DNA of 64,000 nucleotides, taken from NCBI GenBank assembly GCA_949710005.1, contig OX453275.1:32778218-32842217 (forward strand), read 5' to 3'. The translations under genes were made by a program, and so were the position numbers. The DNA is from Ricordea florida. Lineage: Eukaryota; Cnidaria; Anthozoa; Corallimorpharia; Ricordeidae. The notes under the pieces were generated by a model that worked only from the letters and a program-made list of their open reading frames with translations, searched no databases and was not told where the DNA came from. Positions 42,101 to 57,100 of the stretch are shown here, piece by piece (position 1 is the stretch's first letter; each line of letters starts with the position of its first letter).

Positions 42101-45100
42101 AGGAATGTAAACTGTCAAAATATTATCGCACAATTATCTTATACAGCTCAATGGTATCAAATTCATTATTTACTCGGATCCAAAAGTTCTTTTTGTTCTT
42201 AAGTGGGCAATTTGTCAATTGGTGGAAGTTCTGATTATACTGAACTATGATTCAACCTCACCAAGTCTTGATAGCCTTGGCCGCCTCCACTCCCAACATC
42301 CAGTGGTTTCTCAAATGACCCATAAGCCCTTCCCACACGTGACTGATTCCAACTCTGTCCGCCCGCGCCACCATGCCCCGCGCCCGAGGCACTCTGGGTT
42401 GCTTTTATACCGGGCTCTAATCCTTTCCCAGAGGAATATCCTCGGCCATGCGCTCGCAGGACACCAGAAATGTCAATAAATATGTTGTGGGCACGTAAGT
42501 GGACTTGGGTTACATCCATTACAGCGCCTGCGTTAATGGTTATCTCTCCAGTGAGGTTAACAGCTAATTCAGCGGGCTCTTCGCTCCGTTGATAAAACAG
42601 ACCACCATTGAGAATAGCAATGCGATCCATTAGCATGGACCCTGTTGCAGGCGAGTTCACACGTGCTTTTGGTGTGATGTCAAAGCGGCTATCGTGTGAG
42701 ATAATGAGTGACTGAACTCCAGTCAACTCAGACTCGGTGTAAATCGATGACCGCTGCAGATACACTTCTGATGGCAAATACACCTTGGAACCCTGAAAAG
42801 TCCAGTTTCACTGGTTTTACAATTGTTATGGCAACTACTCTGACTTTCTTCTTCTATATATAAATCGTACAGTATCTTAACTATGCTTGCCATTGCAATC
42901 CAGCTTTTAGATAAATATTACTATAAATGTAAAGTATAATGTCAATAAATATGAATATTAAGAGAAATTTTGGATAACTTATGAGATTGATTCAAGGCAT
43001 GATTCACAGTCTAATAAAATACATGAAACAAATACTCGACTGCAACTGGCTAAGAACTGTGCAGTTCAAGTGTATCACCAGTGCAAAAAGTGTAACACCA
43101 TTGCAAAGTACTATGAAAATTTTTTTCATGTATTATCATTAACATGTAATCATACGCTTTTCTCGTTTATTTTGTGATTTATTTACCTTCGTAAGCTGTT
43201 TGAAAAACTCACCTGTGCAAATAAATCATAAGCTGAACTCGAAACCGTATGATTGTACTTACAAAATAGAATAACACATAAGCAAAAACTCACAACTACA
43301 AGAAACCACAAAGAGAACACCGCAAATAGCGATGAGAAAAAAAGCCACCAACTCAAAAAGAAAGGTTTCTCGGAGTTTTGCAGATGATCAATTCACTCCT
43401 GAAATTGATCAATATGCAAAACCTCTTTCTAATACCAAGGCAATGATGAGCACAGAGACGATGTGAATTGAGAAAATTAAGGACTCAGGAGCACCAAATC
43501 AATCTGATGCCAAATTCTCCCAACAAGGACACAAGAAAGTAAATGACAGTAACGGAGGAGAATTATTACTAACAACGTTGGAATCAAAGGGATAATGATG
43601 ACATAAGGCAAAAACATACCTGATACGTTCTTAGACTAAATGGAATTACTGAGTTGTTGCTGCGATCAAGATGCAATTCCTGCCTGTTGCCAACATGCAA
43701 TGTTCCAGTAAAATCTCCATTATACTTATTAACTGTTAAGTCCACATTGCCACCGTTGTTCTGAATGGCTAAATGCGCATGCCCACGGATGTCTAGTTCA
43801 TCTAGCTCCAAAAGTGTCTTTCCCGGTTCGTAGAACACTAGCCAAGTTCTGGAGCTGTCTTGTTGAAGATTGATGGTTTGAAACGTGGAATTTTCACTCC
43901 CGATATAAACGCTTATCTCACTCAGAGCGATGTGTGTCTCAAGCCTTGACAAGGTCAATGTAAATTTTGTGATAAAATCGTTAATTGACACGTCAGCAAA
44001 GACTCCAGTGTCAAAACAACCAGCAAAGGATTTTGGAGGTTCAGTTTTCAGAGATCCTGTGTTGCTATTCTCTGACGTCAGAGTGAAGCTGACTCGGTAA
44101 CCAAGGTGACAATACTAAAAGAATGCAAACAAAAGAGAACCCGTTGAAAATATAAAGTGGGCTTTAGCTTCGCGATTTGTTTGACTCAGCATTTTCTACG
44201 ATAACAAAATCACTCCACTTTCTCAACCAAAGAACTAAGTCTGATTGGTTCACGCGACGGTGTTGATTCATTGAGATTAACCAGAGGAATACCCTGAGTT
44301 TTGATTTTAGAACAGTCAGTTTATAATTGCCTTGATCACAATTACTGTAGCATTTCCACAGATCTGTTTATCTTCAATACCAACCACATTGGTCCCTTAC
44401 CCTGCTCTACTAAACAATTATATTATGAGCTCGAGATTTCTATGCATGGGTTGAAGCCAATCAGAAATGGACTGAGATGGCTCACTGTCATGTTTGGTGA
44501 TCCAAATTCCACCCCGATGCAGCACCATTTGGTTGACAAACTGTCCCTTTTAATCCATTTACGATCTCTTGTTCTCTGACCCTCACCCATAACCACATGA
44601 CCATCCATAATATATAATATATCAAAAGAGAGATTCAGTGTTTCAACACATATCAACACCGAGAAGAGAGCTGGAAAAACTACGCATCGCGGAGTACCTT
44701 AAGCGAAATTTGAGGTTTATGATACGTGTTGAAACACATGTATCGAGTATTTGAACGAGAACGAGATCATTCAGAAGAAAAACTTGACAATACCAAGTAG
44801 TGCTGTGCTTCATCAGATATCCAAACACGTCACGGTTAGTGATTTCTTTTTCTTTCTCTTAAACATTATTAATGATTTTGAGAAAGTACTGTACATACCG
44901 GGTACAGTCTGATGTGATGGATAAACATTTCCCATGGCAGAGTGACAGTGATATCAATAGTAGAGTACGAGGACCGTACTATATACGCGTTGTTGGTGTT
45001 TCCATCGCAAATCCGATAAAGTGAATAATAGTATGTTGTTGACCCGTGGGAGTAGCTCTGTGTTGCACCGCTGGATGAGAATTGCAGTCCACTGACGCTG

Positions 45101-48100
45101 GTATACACTGTAGAGTAATCGTACTGTTGATTTCCTGGATTAAGCCTCAGTTGTTCAACCTGAGGCAAAGAAAAAAAGGCAACGTAGACAGAAGACTAAC
45201 GATTGAAAGATAATTATCTTGCTTTGGTAAAACCCAGTACCAGGTTTAGGTGTAGTTTTGTACTATAACAAGCCTTGTCGCTGTCATCGGTATAACAATC
45301 ATATGCATGTGACTGGTTCAGATAAACTACTAAATTTGACGGGTCTACCTACCTCGTCCGTTCCTCAATTGCAAGGTTGTTAGTGGATCCGTAATTGGCT
45401 TATCAATCATAGTTAACAAACCTATGGCGTGGCATCTATTTCAATAGCGTTTAAATTTGGCTCAACTGCAATCTACGAAAAATTTCAGGAACGTTTAAAA
45501 GAAAAAAATTATTAATCTGCAAAGTGCTTCACTCCTAGTCTTTATTTGTAGTTTTATGGCGGTACAAAACACTTCAATCACACCTGGTTAATTCGAGCAG
45601 TGATAGGCGGTCGGCCTTTGTTGTCCACCTTCAGTGTGCGATAATGTTCTGAATTATTTTCCGCCTTTTCCACGAACACGGTACCAGCAGCACCATTCTC
45701 TGCATCGCCTCTTCCACCAGCAGCCTCTAAAATCCCATCGAAGAACCCTCGCTTGTAGTACAGGGCAATTCTTCCTCCTGACCCACCACCCCCTCCCCTA
45801 GTGGAGTCCAAGTAGCCATTACCTCCATTTGCCTGGAAAATACGAGAAACAAATGACAAACAACAGCAGTAAAACATGTGCTGTTATAAGGAGAACTTTC
45901 TTGAACCTGTTAACATGCGGATGTTTGCGCAGTCACGCAAAATTCCTTCTGGAGTGTTGTAGAACACACCATAACATGATGTAACCGACTTAAGTAATCC
46001 TACTATAAATAGTTAATATTGTAACCTTCGGAAAGTTCTGGAGTTCTTTGTAACTGTATATAAGGAACGTTACCACACGGCTTTATGACGCTCGTTCAGT
46101 AGAAGTTTGACGTTCGCCCAGGAGTTCGCTTACGTACGTATATTCGGACGTAGTCTGGAGTTGTTTGGAGATCGCGTTTGCAGTGAATTTTGAAGTTGTC
46201 AGGAGAAGCTATCCGAAGGAGAATTCAAGAGTTGTTTGCTCTCAAGTGGATATTTCAAAGGAGCTTGGGAGTTGTAGTATCAGTGGTGACTGAAGTTATT
46301 TAGTTTTGAAGTTAAGAGATAGCTTGTTTGCGTATATGTAAGTTAAGCGATCGCTCCCCTTGAAGACTACTTTCAATTGTCAGTTTCAAAGAAATAGTTG
46401 TGTTCGTGACGGAGGTACGTTTGTCTATTCTGTACGGTCTGAGAACAGGCTTATTTGTTCCGTAACAGTGTGCTCGAAAGAACACTTGAAACTTTTTGCA
46501 TATGTCTTTTTTTCGGTCTGTTCGTTTGTCAATTCAATTCATGGTACACAGTTTCAAACGTACAGGATACTGCAACAAGATTACCAAAGCAGTCTATGTT
46601 TTGTGATGTATTTTTCATCACTGTCATAGGGAAACTCGGAAAAAAGGAAATCCGAGTTCTCCCAACAGACATCGATCCTATGACCTTCTGATTACCTGTT
46701 GGGACGCACTACCACTGAGCTATAGGACACTCGTTGGAAAGAGGGCATTAAACTAGGTTCATGAGGCAAACATCCTGCACACCGCTAGGATTGGAATGTC
46801 GACGAGAAAACTTGTGAAGGATACATCTTCTGGCACTGCCACAGGCAAACTCGGAAAAAAGTGAGTATTTTGTTGGCCTGGTACCACAAGGAATAATCCT
46901 ACTGTGACGAGTGAAACTGAGATTAACCTGGGGCTGATGCTACAGGTGGATGCGGTGTGCATAAGATAAGGTATGTTAGGTCTGGCTATTGTCTCTTTCT
47001 TCCTTATGAACCAGAGGATAAGAAGTTCAAGTTCTGTTGACGCCTGTTCTTTAGTCGGGTGTTTCCTTCAATTTGTGTTAATACTGCGAGAGTAAAATCT
47101 TCAGTTCCAGAACCAAATAGGTAAATTAAAATAAGCAGTAAATAAAATAAGTAAATAGGCAGGAACTAGGCAGTGTTATGAGAAGCTGACACTCGAGAGA
47201 CACATGGGGAAATCCTCAATCAGTCCATCCCCAAGTAAAACTTCCCGATCATTTGTCTTGTTTGCGTAGCTTCTAAAAATTCAGGGTAAATATACTTTGA
47301 GTGAGCAAATAACAAAGAAGGACAAAATCATTAATGAAAGCAGAAAAAAATGGACGAATGGACAAACTTACTTGAACTGTGCCGCTGCCTTCAAACGCCA
47401 GGGTGTTTATGAGAATGCTTCCCCCACTACCACCACCAGAGGAAGAACCTCTGTTGTTGTCGCCATTTGTACTCAAGGTGCCTTCGATGTCTAGAGTGTC
47501 GCTGATATTAAGAAACAATATACCACCACCTCTCCCCCCGTGAGGACCCCCACCACTGCTACCTGTGAATTGAACAAAAAGCAGGATTTGTTTAAATACA
47601 AAAAAAAAAAACGACGAATTATCTCACGTGGAGAATCTTGTTAATAGAACAATGAAGTTTACATTCCTGGGCATAAATGTTTTGGACCCACTTAGACTCA
47701 GTTTAGGCCGAGCCAAGAGGCGAGGGCTACAAATGATGAGATTTGAGAAGGGCGCAAAACATATTTATGCCCAAGAACATAAGCTGTATAAGCTGTATTA
47801 ATAATACTACTTCGTATTACAAATACTGTATTACTAATATTACTCGGATACCTGTTGAGAGAATCTCATGTCTGATCAGTTGTAGTGAAACGAACGGTCG
47901 AAAAAGCTGAAAGGTGACAAGTTGTTTAAAGCAGGAGCCAATTACCCTGGTTAAAAGAGAATCTATTAGAAAACTTACCGAATTCTCTTGGATCGGTAAT
48001 GGAGCCATACGCTCTTCCTGTTGTGGCTTGTCCTGCAGCTCGGCCACCAAGACCTCCATGGCCTCCGCCAGATCCTCCAGCGAAGCCTGGGGATGGCGTA

Positions 48101-51100
48101 TTTGCCCCTGGACCTAGGCCTGCAAGGAGTGCAAAATCTAGGAATCTAGGTTGAAAAACTCACTCAAATGGGTTTACCGAATGAGTTGAAAAATGTAAGT
48201 TGTATCGCCGTAAGTTAATCTGAGGTATCGAGCATTTGCCTTTAATTCTATCAAATGATTCAATTTCCCACCGACGCAACAGCACCCTCTTGAGTTGAAG
48301 AACAGTTTTGGTCAGTATCGTAAGTTAGTGACTAATTAAAACTAACCCAGTGGTGTAAAGTCAATATTACTTTAACTGCTTGGAGTTTGCTTTGTGATTT
48401 GCTGTCTAGAAATTTTCCGACGACCGCCATGTTGGGAGCTTATGACATCAGTACGTGACCGTTGGTCAGTGCTCATTGAATTTGCGTTATTGACCAAGCG
48501 CGAGGTTAAGATGGCTGCATTTTGACCAAATTATTTAATGCGTTTCTGAAACCCAAAAGGGAACGAGGCCAATATCCACCCATGTTGACCAAACAAACTT
48601 GGTTGATAAACGATTTATTTTGTCATTTTGTTTTGTTTTGCGGGACAAAGCGGAAAATCTCAAACAGGCAAGATAGGCTTATATTACCCACTCGAGCAGC
48701 CAATCAGAACTCCGGAATCGCCTCATCTTGCCCGATGGCGAAACCAGTCATTTCTCGAACAAAATAACCAAAATAACTACTTCTACTGAGATACTGACTG
48801 GGCAAAATAAAAAAAGCTAAGAAATGCGCTCTAGCCCAGTTTGCACCATTATTAATCTTACCGTCATGCGCAAAGTTCTCCCCTTTGAGTGTGACAGCAA
48901 CAGTGGCTAGAGCATCGACAGTAAAGTTCATGACGTGAAGATGAAGGTTGACCGCTGAGAATGTTCCACCTCCAAAAACTTGCATTGTGTTGCCACGGAA
49001 TTCCCGGATTCTCTCTTGGTTTGTTACTAACATTGTACCTTTATTACGAACACTGATGGACGCGAAATAAAACGTCTGCGATCAGAGAAAAAAAAACATT
49101 AGTATATTTGTTCTCAGTTGTAGAAATGGTAGTATAGTTGTCAGCGTGTGGGACTCCCAAGTAGGAGGTCCGGAGTTCGAGCCTTGGTGATGACAACGTG
49201 TTCTTTCCTTTGGAAAGAAAGTTAACTCCACACTGTCCGTCTCTATCCAGATGTATAAATTGATACCGGAGATATAATGCTGGGGGTGACCCTGCGTTGG
49301 ACTAGCATCCCATCCAAGGAGGAGTGACAATTCACCCAGGTGCTTCATGCTACTGAAGTCGGGATAAGCTCTGGCCGTGTGGGCTTTAAGTCACGTGTGC
49401 GCCTTTATTTTTTGCTTTTTGTACCTTTTATATTTGTTCTCAGAGTTGAGGAAGGCACAAACTAACGTTAATCCAGAGAATTCAGGAAATAAGCGTTTAT
49501 GAATTATTGAAAAGTTTCACATTGACATTGCATACAAGAAACACTGACAGATACTAAACAACACAGATATACACAAAGAACACAAGACAGAAGAACATTT
49601 TAGATAGATTTGATGATTGACTAGATAAGTCGATGGCAACTTAATTGTTCCTCTTAATATCTGCTGAGGTCTTTACGCATGTTCGGTGATTTGTACGATT
49701 AAACTAAATGTGCGCTTATCATTGGTCCAGTCTGACCGGATGAACTCCTTTGTCCTGAAAATTGACTCCAAATAAATGAGTAGCACTTAAATTTTAGGTC
49801 GGCGGAGTCTTGGGATTGTCTGTGAGTGCCACATGAGCCAAAACGTTTCGTTGCAAAAATTGCGGCCACACGGAAGCGGCGCCTTTCATTTGACAGAAAT
49901 TGATCTAGTCTGACCAGTCCGGGTAAATGGAAAGCACCCTTAGAAGGCCACCAGAAATTGGCTCCAATACAAATAACTTAGGAAATACTGTGAAAAGTCA
50001 TTTAAACGATAAAACAATTTTAGCCATATTTTAGAAACATTAATATTTTTCCTCATTGTATAAATCAAACCAGTAGATTGCGATACGAGGAATGCTGTGC
50101 TTAGTTTTCAGTCGCATTTTTCATGCCCCCTTGCGGTTATTTTGTTTCCTTACCTTTGTCGGCTTGCCTTCCGTATCATACATTTCCCTCATTCGAATGA
50201 CACCATCATCAACCACGGTGATATTCTGACATCTTTTCAACACGCCATCCACCTCAACGGTTACCCCAGCAACAAGCAACTCGCCCTGCATTGTTGTCAG
50301 ACCGCCTTGGTAAATGATCATATCCATAGGAAGGTACGACTGAAGTGAGAGAAAAGTCTGATTGAATCCTAGATGGATTTTTCCCGTTCTGTCCCCTTCC
50401 ATTTGTCCAATCACAATAGATATGCGTGCCCTCGTGTTAGAGGGTTTGATGACCACCAGCTGTGCCCCTCCGTAAAGATGTAATTCCTCCAGTTCCAGAT
50501 CACTTTCATTGGCTCCCAGTCGTCGTTCGTCTAAAGTCAGCCATGTCCGGCTGGATCCACCGACAGAAAAATCGTTATAGCTACCACTAAGGTTTGCTCC
50601 TTGATGTCGAGGAGTCCGACCTAGTGCGTTCATATACAGAGTCCTATTTTGGACCCATTTTGTTTCATTGCCTACCGGTGCATCCTGCAGTATTCTTTCA
50701 GCATGGGCGGCTTCATCAATACGATCGTGGCCATAGGTCGCATTCATCCCTGGAACATTTTCCAGGAAAACTGTCCCGGGTCCTCCGGGCTCAAATGTGC
50801 TCACCCCTCCCGCAGCGATGAAGCGTCCAAGAAAGTGATTCTCTCTGTAGTACAAACACACGCGGCCAGCCGCACCACCTCCTCCTCCGTTGCTGTAACC
50901 ATCTCCGCCAGTAACGTCTATTTCTCCGTCGCCATGGATTCTTGAAGCATAGGCTAGAATACTTCCACCACTCCCACCGCCACTGCGAGTAACTTTGGAA
51001 TCCCCTCCACGGGAGGACATTGTTCCATCTACCACCAGTGTGTCATGAGCAATTATTTGGAAACGGCCTCCCCCCGACCCACCGGTGAACGGAAAGACAC

Positions 51101-54100
51101 CGGCCCCTCCTGAACTTCCAAACATCGTGGGTCTCCTATAGTCCCCATATGATATACCAACTTTTGATTGACCTCCGCCCATTCCTCCGTGGCCACCATG
51201 ACCTCCACCAGAAGAACCGGAAACGTGATCCCAACCTGCACCATAGAAACGGGATCCGGGCACAGGGTCGACGAGTCCATCGCCGGACAATGTACCAAAA
51301 GGTTCGACTGTAATGTTGATATAGTCCAAAGTGAGGCTGGTGGCTTCCACCTGAAAAGAGAAAACAAAACTCAAGATGTGGGCATCTCAGAAGTCAAAGA
51401 TTCCACCAAACACTGAATATTTTACAAAAGAGCATAAGGGCTTCTTTAGAAAACCTTACGTGTTAAGGAGACAATACAGCAGGTACCCAGAATTTATGAC
51501 ACAAAACAAAGTAAAAGAATAAGACAGATATTATGCATTTTGAGGCGATCGTCGAAGGCATATTTCTCAGCTTCTTTTCTGTGTTACTCGATCTATTTCT
51601 ATGAACTTTATTCACGGTCGCCACATCACACCTTCATCCGAATTCGGATTTCTAACTGTTGACGATGGATAGACTATAAAGTGCATTCTGCTCCTAGCTT
51701 TATTCTCCAAATTTGGAATTTTAGACATTTTTCAAATCAATACGATTCAAATAGTTATCTTAACAACGTGTTGCCTTCATTGTTTTTCAACTTTTTTTTA
51801 CAAATGGTCAAATTCATAGCTATAGTACCAGAACAGCCAACAATTATCGCGTGCATCACTGCCGAACTAATCTGACAAAATTCACAATTCTTTACCTAGG
51901 ACCAAAGATGTGGAATTTCCATTTTGTTACAATCACTTCGCTGTCAAGTTTTCCTAACTTCCTAAAAAAAAACTGCTAGAATGTTTGGTAAAATAATTCC
52001 TGAATTGGCTAAGCACTATCTATGTAAACATATTGTTATGTACGAGTTGGTCTCAACTACAAGCCCAGTGGTTTCAATGAACTATGTACACGCACATCCT
52101 TTATTGATGTTCATTATCTTCATCAGTAAATATTATAATTACAAAAGCTAAGGATAGAAATTTAAATTTCATCAGAGACAATGAAACACAAAGGCATCCT
52201 CTGCCCGCAAATAGCTGAGGCTAATCGAGGTGGGCAGAGGAAAAAAAGGAAAAAAATATTTTAATAACAGGAAGAAAGTTATAACTAGGAAGAAATTAAG
52301 AATTAATTAATTATTACAATTATTATATCATCAAGATCTATCTATATAAATGATTAACCGTATTATAATGTAATATCACAAAATATACAAACTATACAAG
52401 CTTACTTTACATTTCATGTCACCTTAATTTATTGATTTAAGTAGGTATGTCAACAAAAGTATCTTCCAATTCTAAGAGCTGATGTAAAGAAGCTTTAAAT
52501 TTGAGTCTACAGAGCACTTGGATACTTGTCAATAACTTGGAAATTGTTATTATCTTAGGAAAAAAGGCAAATAAATGATGACAGCGGACACCTAAAACTC
52601 AGTTAATAGGAGGAGATCGAGCAACACCAAAAAGAAGCTAGAACTAAGACAGATGTTGTGGAATAGGTAACTCACAACGATGAAATAATGCACAATGAGA
52701 ATTATTAATTGACAGTCCAAAATGTAAGCAATGACATCAAAAAAATCTTCCTATACGCTTCACCCACACTAACCTTGGCACCTCCCCGCACATCAAACGT
52801 CGTTCCGTTAACTTTCACATCTTTTCGATCCTCTCGGACTACAGCCATGTATCCACCAGTCTGAACAACAACGTGATCGAACGCAAACTCTGTTTCCGAA
52901 GAGTTTTCCAGTACAAAACGGCATTGCGGTCCTACCGTTACGTTGGACATATTCCCCATGATACCTCGCATGACCACCTCAACTCCTCGACAGTTCATGC
53001 TGGTTGGGAAGGTCACTGTGGAACCTTTTTGTGATAGCACCGAGAATGGTAGATGTCCTTCTGAGCCCCTCATGTGAATGGTCTGTGTTGGGCGCACTGT
53101 AAGGATGCCGCTGCTGTCGCCGACGATCTCGTCCATACTGACATGGACGTTGCTTCCAGATATGGAGAGGCTCCCTTCGCCAGTGACGTGAAGCTGTTGA
53201 ATTTGAACAGAAAACAAGAAGGGCGGTTTTCAGCCGACTGTGGTAAAAACAAACCCAATCATAAGAGACATACACTGTCGAATTAAGGAATTAGACCGCA
53301 AAGCAAATAGATGTCGACAGCAACAAGCGCGGGAAAACTCGTGCGACCTGGCTTAGTTTTGTTTCTGATTGGTTGAAAAAATGACACGATATTAGTAAGC
53401 AAACAATAAAAATGCAAACATTTTGATGCGTTGATTGGGTGAGAACAAGCCAGTTAATCAGTGCAGAAAGTTGAAATTGAGTGCAGAAATTAAAATTAAA
53501 GGCTTGAGCAATTTTTTCAATCTTTGAAAAATTTATTTGTGCTTATTTATTCCAAATTGCACTCGAATCCATTCACCTAAATCACCTATAACGGCAAAGG
53601 AAAACAGGTTTACCGTCGACTCAAAAGTGCCAGTGTGAGGAATTTTGACGCTAGATCTCCGTCTATTCCCATGCTTCATTGTGCATGGTGTAGCTTTAAG
53701 TTTCGTTCTTCTAAGACACATATGTTCTTACTTGTATATTCCTAGAAAATTCAGCTACAACATACATAATGAAGTATGGGGTGGTACGGGAATGTGACCC
53801 TCATTTTCAGAAATTTCGTGGTGTGAAATTATATGGTCAGAAATGCACGTTAATGAGATTCATACTCCTCATAATAGACACCGCGATGTGTCCTGACTGT
53901 TTTAATCTCACCAAAATAACCAATATATGTCCTAATTATTCCTTATTCCAAAATAGCCGCCTTTTATATATTCTTTTGTTTTCATTTAAGTCAGACATTG
54001 ATGCCTCGTTCAAGGTAAAAAATTCTTTTGAATTTTAGCTTAAGAACGAGGCATCAAGGGATGCTTTGAATAAAAACAAAAGAATATTTAAATGGCGGCC

Positions 54101-57100
54101 ATTTTGAAATAATGCGTATGGAGTGATGGAAATCCCAAATCACTCCTACAAACATGAAGTGTTTAACAATGTGTAGTGCATTTCTGGCCAATAGTGGTGA
54201 ATTGACACAAAATTTCAAAAGAAGCTACCTAGTTAAAACTACTTCTTAGCGCGTTTACCATTGTCATCAACACTAACACAGCTATTACCTCATCAAAGTG
54301 GTATTCCTTCACCCTTTCGTCTTCGCTCACAATCCATGCTGTGCTCGGACTGGTGTAGTGAGGTGTCTGGACCGTCGTGAAAGGACTTTCACGAACAAAG
54401 AAATTCACGTGACTCAGAGACGCATAGAGTTGCAGTTTCTTCAAGCTGATTATAACCTAAAGAAGAAATCCAGATATTCAATATTTCTATCATTAGATCA
54501 CTTTATTTATGTAGTATGCAGCCGTTTGTAATTTAGTGTTGTAAAATCGAAACAAAAGTAATTATTCTGACTATTAAAATGGACCATGATCAAATGAGCC
54601 AATCAAGGGATGCCGTCAGCACCAAAGGCCGGAAAACTCGACTAGTCACGTTTTACTTTCTATTGGATCAGAAAGTGGCGCACGATTGTTCAACCAATCA
54701 CATATTGTAGCAATGCAAGCAAAAAGATCGCTAAATTACAATGATGACAGTAAACTGAAAACAGCTCTGTTGTCTTAATATTCATCGCATATTACACAGA
54801 AAATCTTAGTTTGGCATATTTGTTTGAGAGAGAAGCTTCAACAGCAAAAAATGCAGTGGAATGATGACACCTTTATTCGGCGTTTTGGTTATTAATACAC
54901 GCAACTCGCAACATATCCGCGCAAATTATATATATGCATTTATTCAACAGAAAGATTAACAATGGGGTTGTGTATTTTCAGAAGTCAATTCGGATTTTAC
55001 AGGAGAAAACAAATCTAACCGTCTCAGTTTACAGTTTCTGGTGAATAGATTGTCTCTCATATGACTTTATAAGCCTGGTTCACACGTACGAGGAAAACAT
55101 AAGCACCTGAGAATGTAAATCATTCTACTCCCCTTATGCTTGCTTCGTTGTAGTTCCTGTCGCTGCGAAGGATCGTCGCGACGCCCTGTAAATAGGGACG
55201 ACGCAAGCATAACCACACGCATAAGGTACTTATAAAAGCACCTATTTTACAAAAAGGTTTCTTGTGTTTATTCCCGTGTTCGTGTTTTACATGTAAACCA
55301 GCCTTAAAAGATATACGATTGCACATCCCCGACTCTACTGGCAAAACCCCTGAAAAAGCGTATTTTACAACAAACAAAACCGCTAATAGCTTACCTATGC
55401 AACGAAAGTTTAGCCTCCAACTTACTACTTAGAAGTATACTGTGATCGTTTCGTGCGTGCGTTGAATGTAGATAATGATTTGTAATTAGCGTTTTCTTGA
55501 CCTATTCGGAACACGAGAGGAACTGTAAGGGTCAGTCATGAACGGTAGCCGTTGCGTGATTAAACGTGCAAAATTCGCGCACTTGGGTTTTCGTGCTGAT
55601 TCCCGTGTAAAGTACACCGTCAACAGGCTTTCTGTAATGAAAATTGTCGTGTAAATTAAGCATCAATGATTCGTACCTTGTCCACCTGTCGCCTAACAAC
55701 CATACTTGCTGGTTGCCCTTGGATACAATTGGACGGATCAATCCAGTTACTGGAGCTCTCGATAAGACTATCATTTAAGTAGATGTGAACCTGATAAGGA
55801 GTCGCGTAATTCCCACCACAAGCTGGATACACTACCAAATATTCCACAAACAAAGGCAATGGAAAAAGATAAGTAATAACAGGATTTGAGTCTCTTGTAT
55901 AGTACCAAACTGAGCTGGATGAAAATATATTTCCTAAGACTGAATTGTCAGTGGCGCAAATTTTACTGTCTGAAGTAGAGGTCCTTAGGCAATAGGGAGT
56001 CCCCGTTGTAGTTACAATAACTCCATTAGGGGCTTTATAAGTTTTGATGTAGTAAGGATAATCGAATGTATTTCCTGTTAGTACTAGCTGCTGTACTTCA
56101 TTCAAACGGGACGGTCCGCTTGGAGTCAATCCATTATCAATCTTAAGAACGCGGTACGGGTAAGTTGTATTTTGCTGATTTTCAACGTACACTGTTCCGG
56201 CGCCTCCCTTCTCAGCGGCGCTTGCTCCACCGTAGCTCTGGAAGGAGCCAATAAACGTGTAATTTCCTCTGTAGTACACGGCAATTCGACCTCCCGCTCC
56301 ACCCCCTCCATAAGGGACAGTGCTCGAGTAACCTGAACCCCCGTTCACCGTTACGGAACCTTCACCATCGAAGTTCAATGTGCGGATGACAATACTACCC
56401 CCGGCACCTCCGCCACTTGAGTCGTCCACAGGTCTTCCTCTGCCAGCTTCACCATCCGCATGAACACGCCCCTCGAGCCGTAACATTTGCGATACTTTAA
56501 AAACGATACGACCTCCTCCATATCCTCCCACGTAGATCAGACCGTTTCCACCTCCACTTCCAAATTGTGTGGGTTCATACAGTGAGTCATAGGCGTTCGG
56601 AGCTGGAAGAGCTGCAAAACCACGGCCACCTCGCCCACCGTGACCGCCGCCTCCTGCTCCGGTGTTGTACGACGTACGGCCACTTCCTCGAGCAGGTCCT
56701 TCTTGTGGACCATAACCTCTTGCGTCCGCTGATACGTCAGCTACATGCGTCACATGGAGAAAAAACGTTAATATGTACAAGTTTTCAAATGACTGTCGTT
56801 AAACCAAAATCAAACTGAATCGTGGAACTGAGGCGGCAAATGACGTCATCGATACCCTCCCTGGTGAAGATATGGAAAATACGCCACTACGGTCCCAGTA
56901 GTAGTTTCGTATGAATTTTACGAGTGGTGTAATTCCCAGTAAAACACAGACGCCTATATAAGATAATGCCATATATAAAAACCTAAAAACCGCGACACTT
57001 TATACATGGATTTGCCTTGCCTTCACCTGTCAGCAAGAATATAAGATTAACTAGAACAATAGAGGAGTTTGAGTGTACCGGATATATAGGTTTAATTGAA

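Noticed and set aside
45955-46577. Possible solo LTR (TGTTG at the start, CAACA at the end, TATA-like box)
   Set aside because: No target-site duplication and no second copy in the window; kept only as an unassigned region.
49124-49189. Functional tRNA gene
   Set aside because: A- and B-box-like strings are present but the cloverleaf does not close and a SINE body follows; the same holds at 20303 and 62596-62890.
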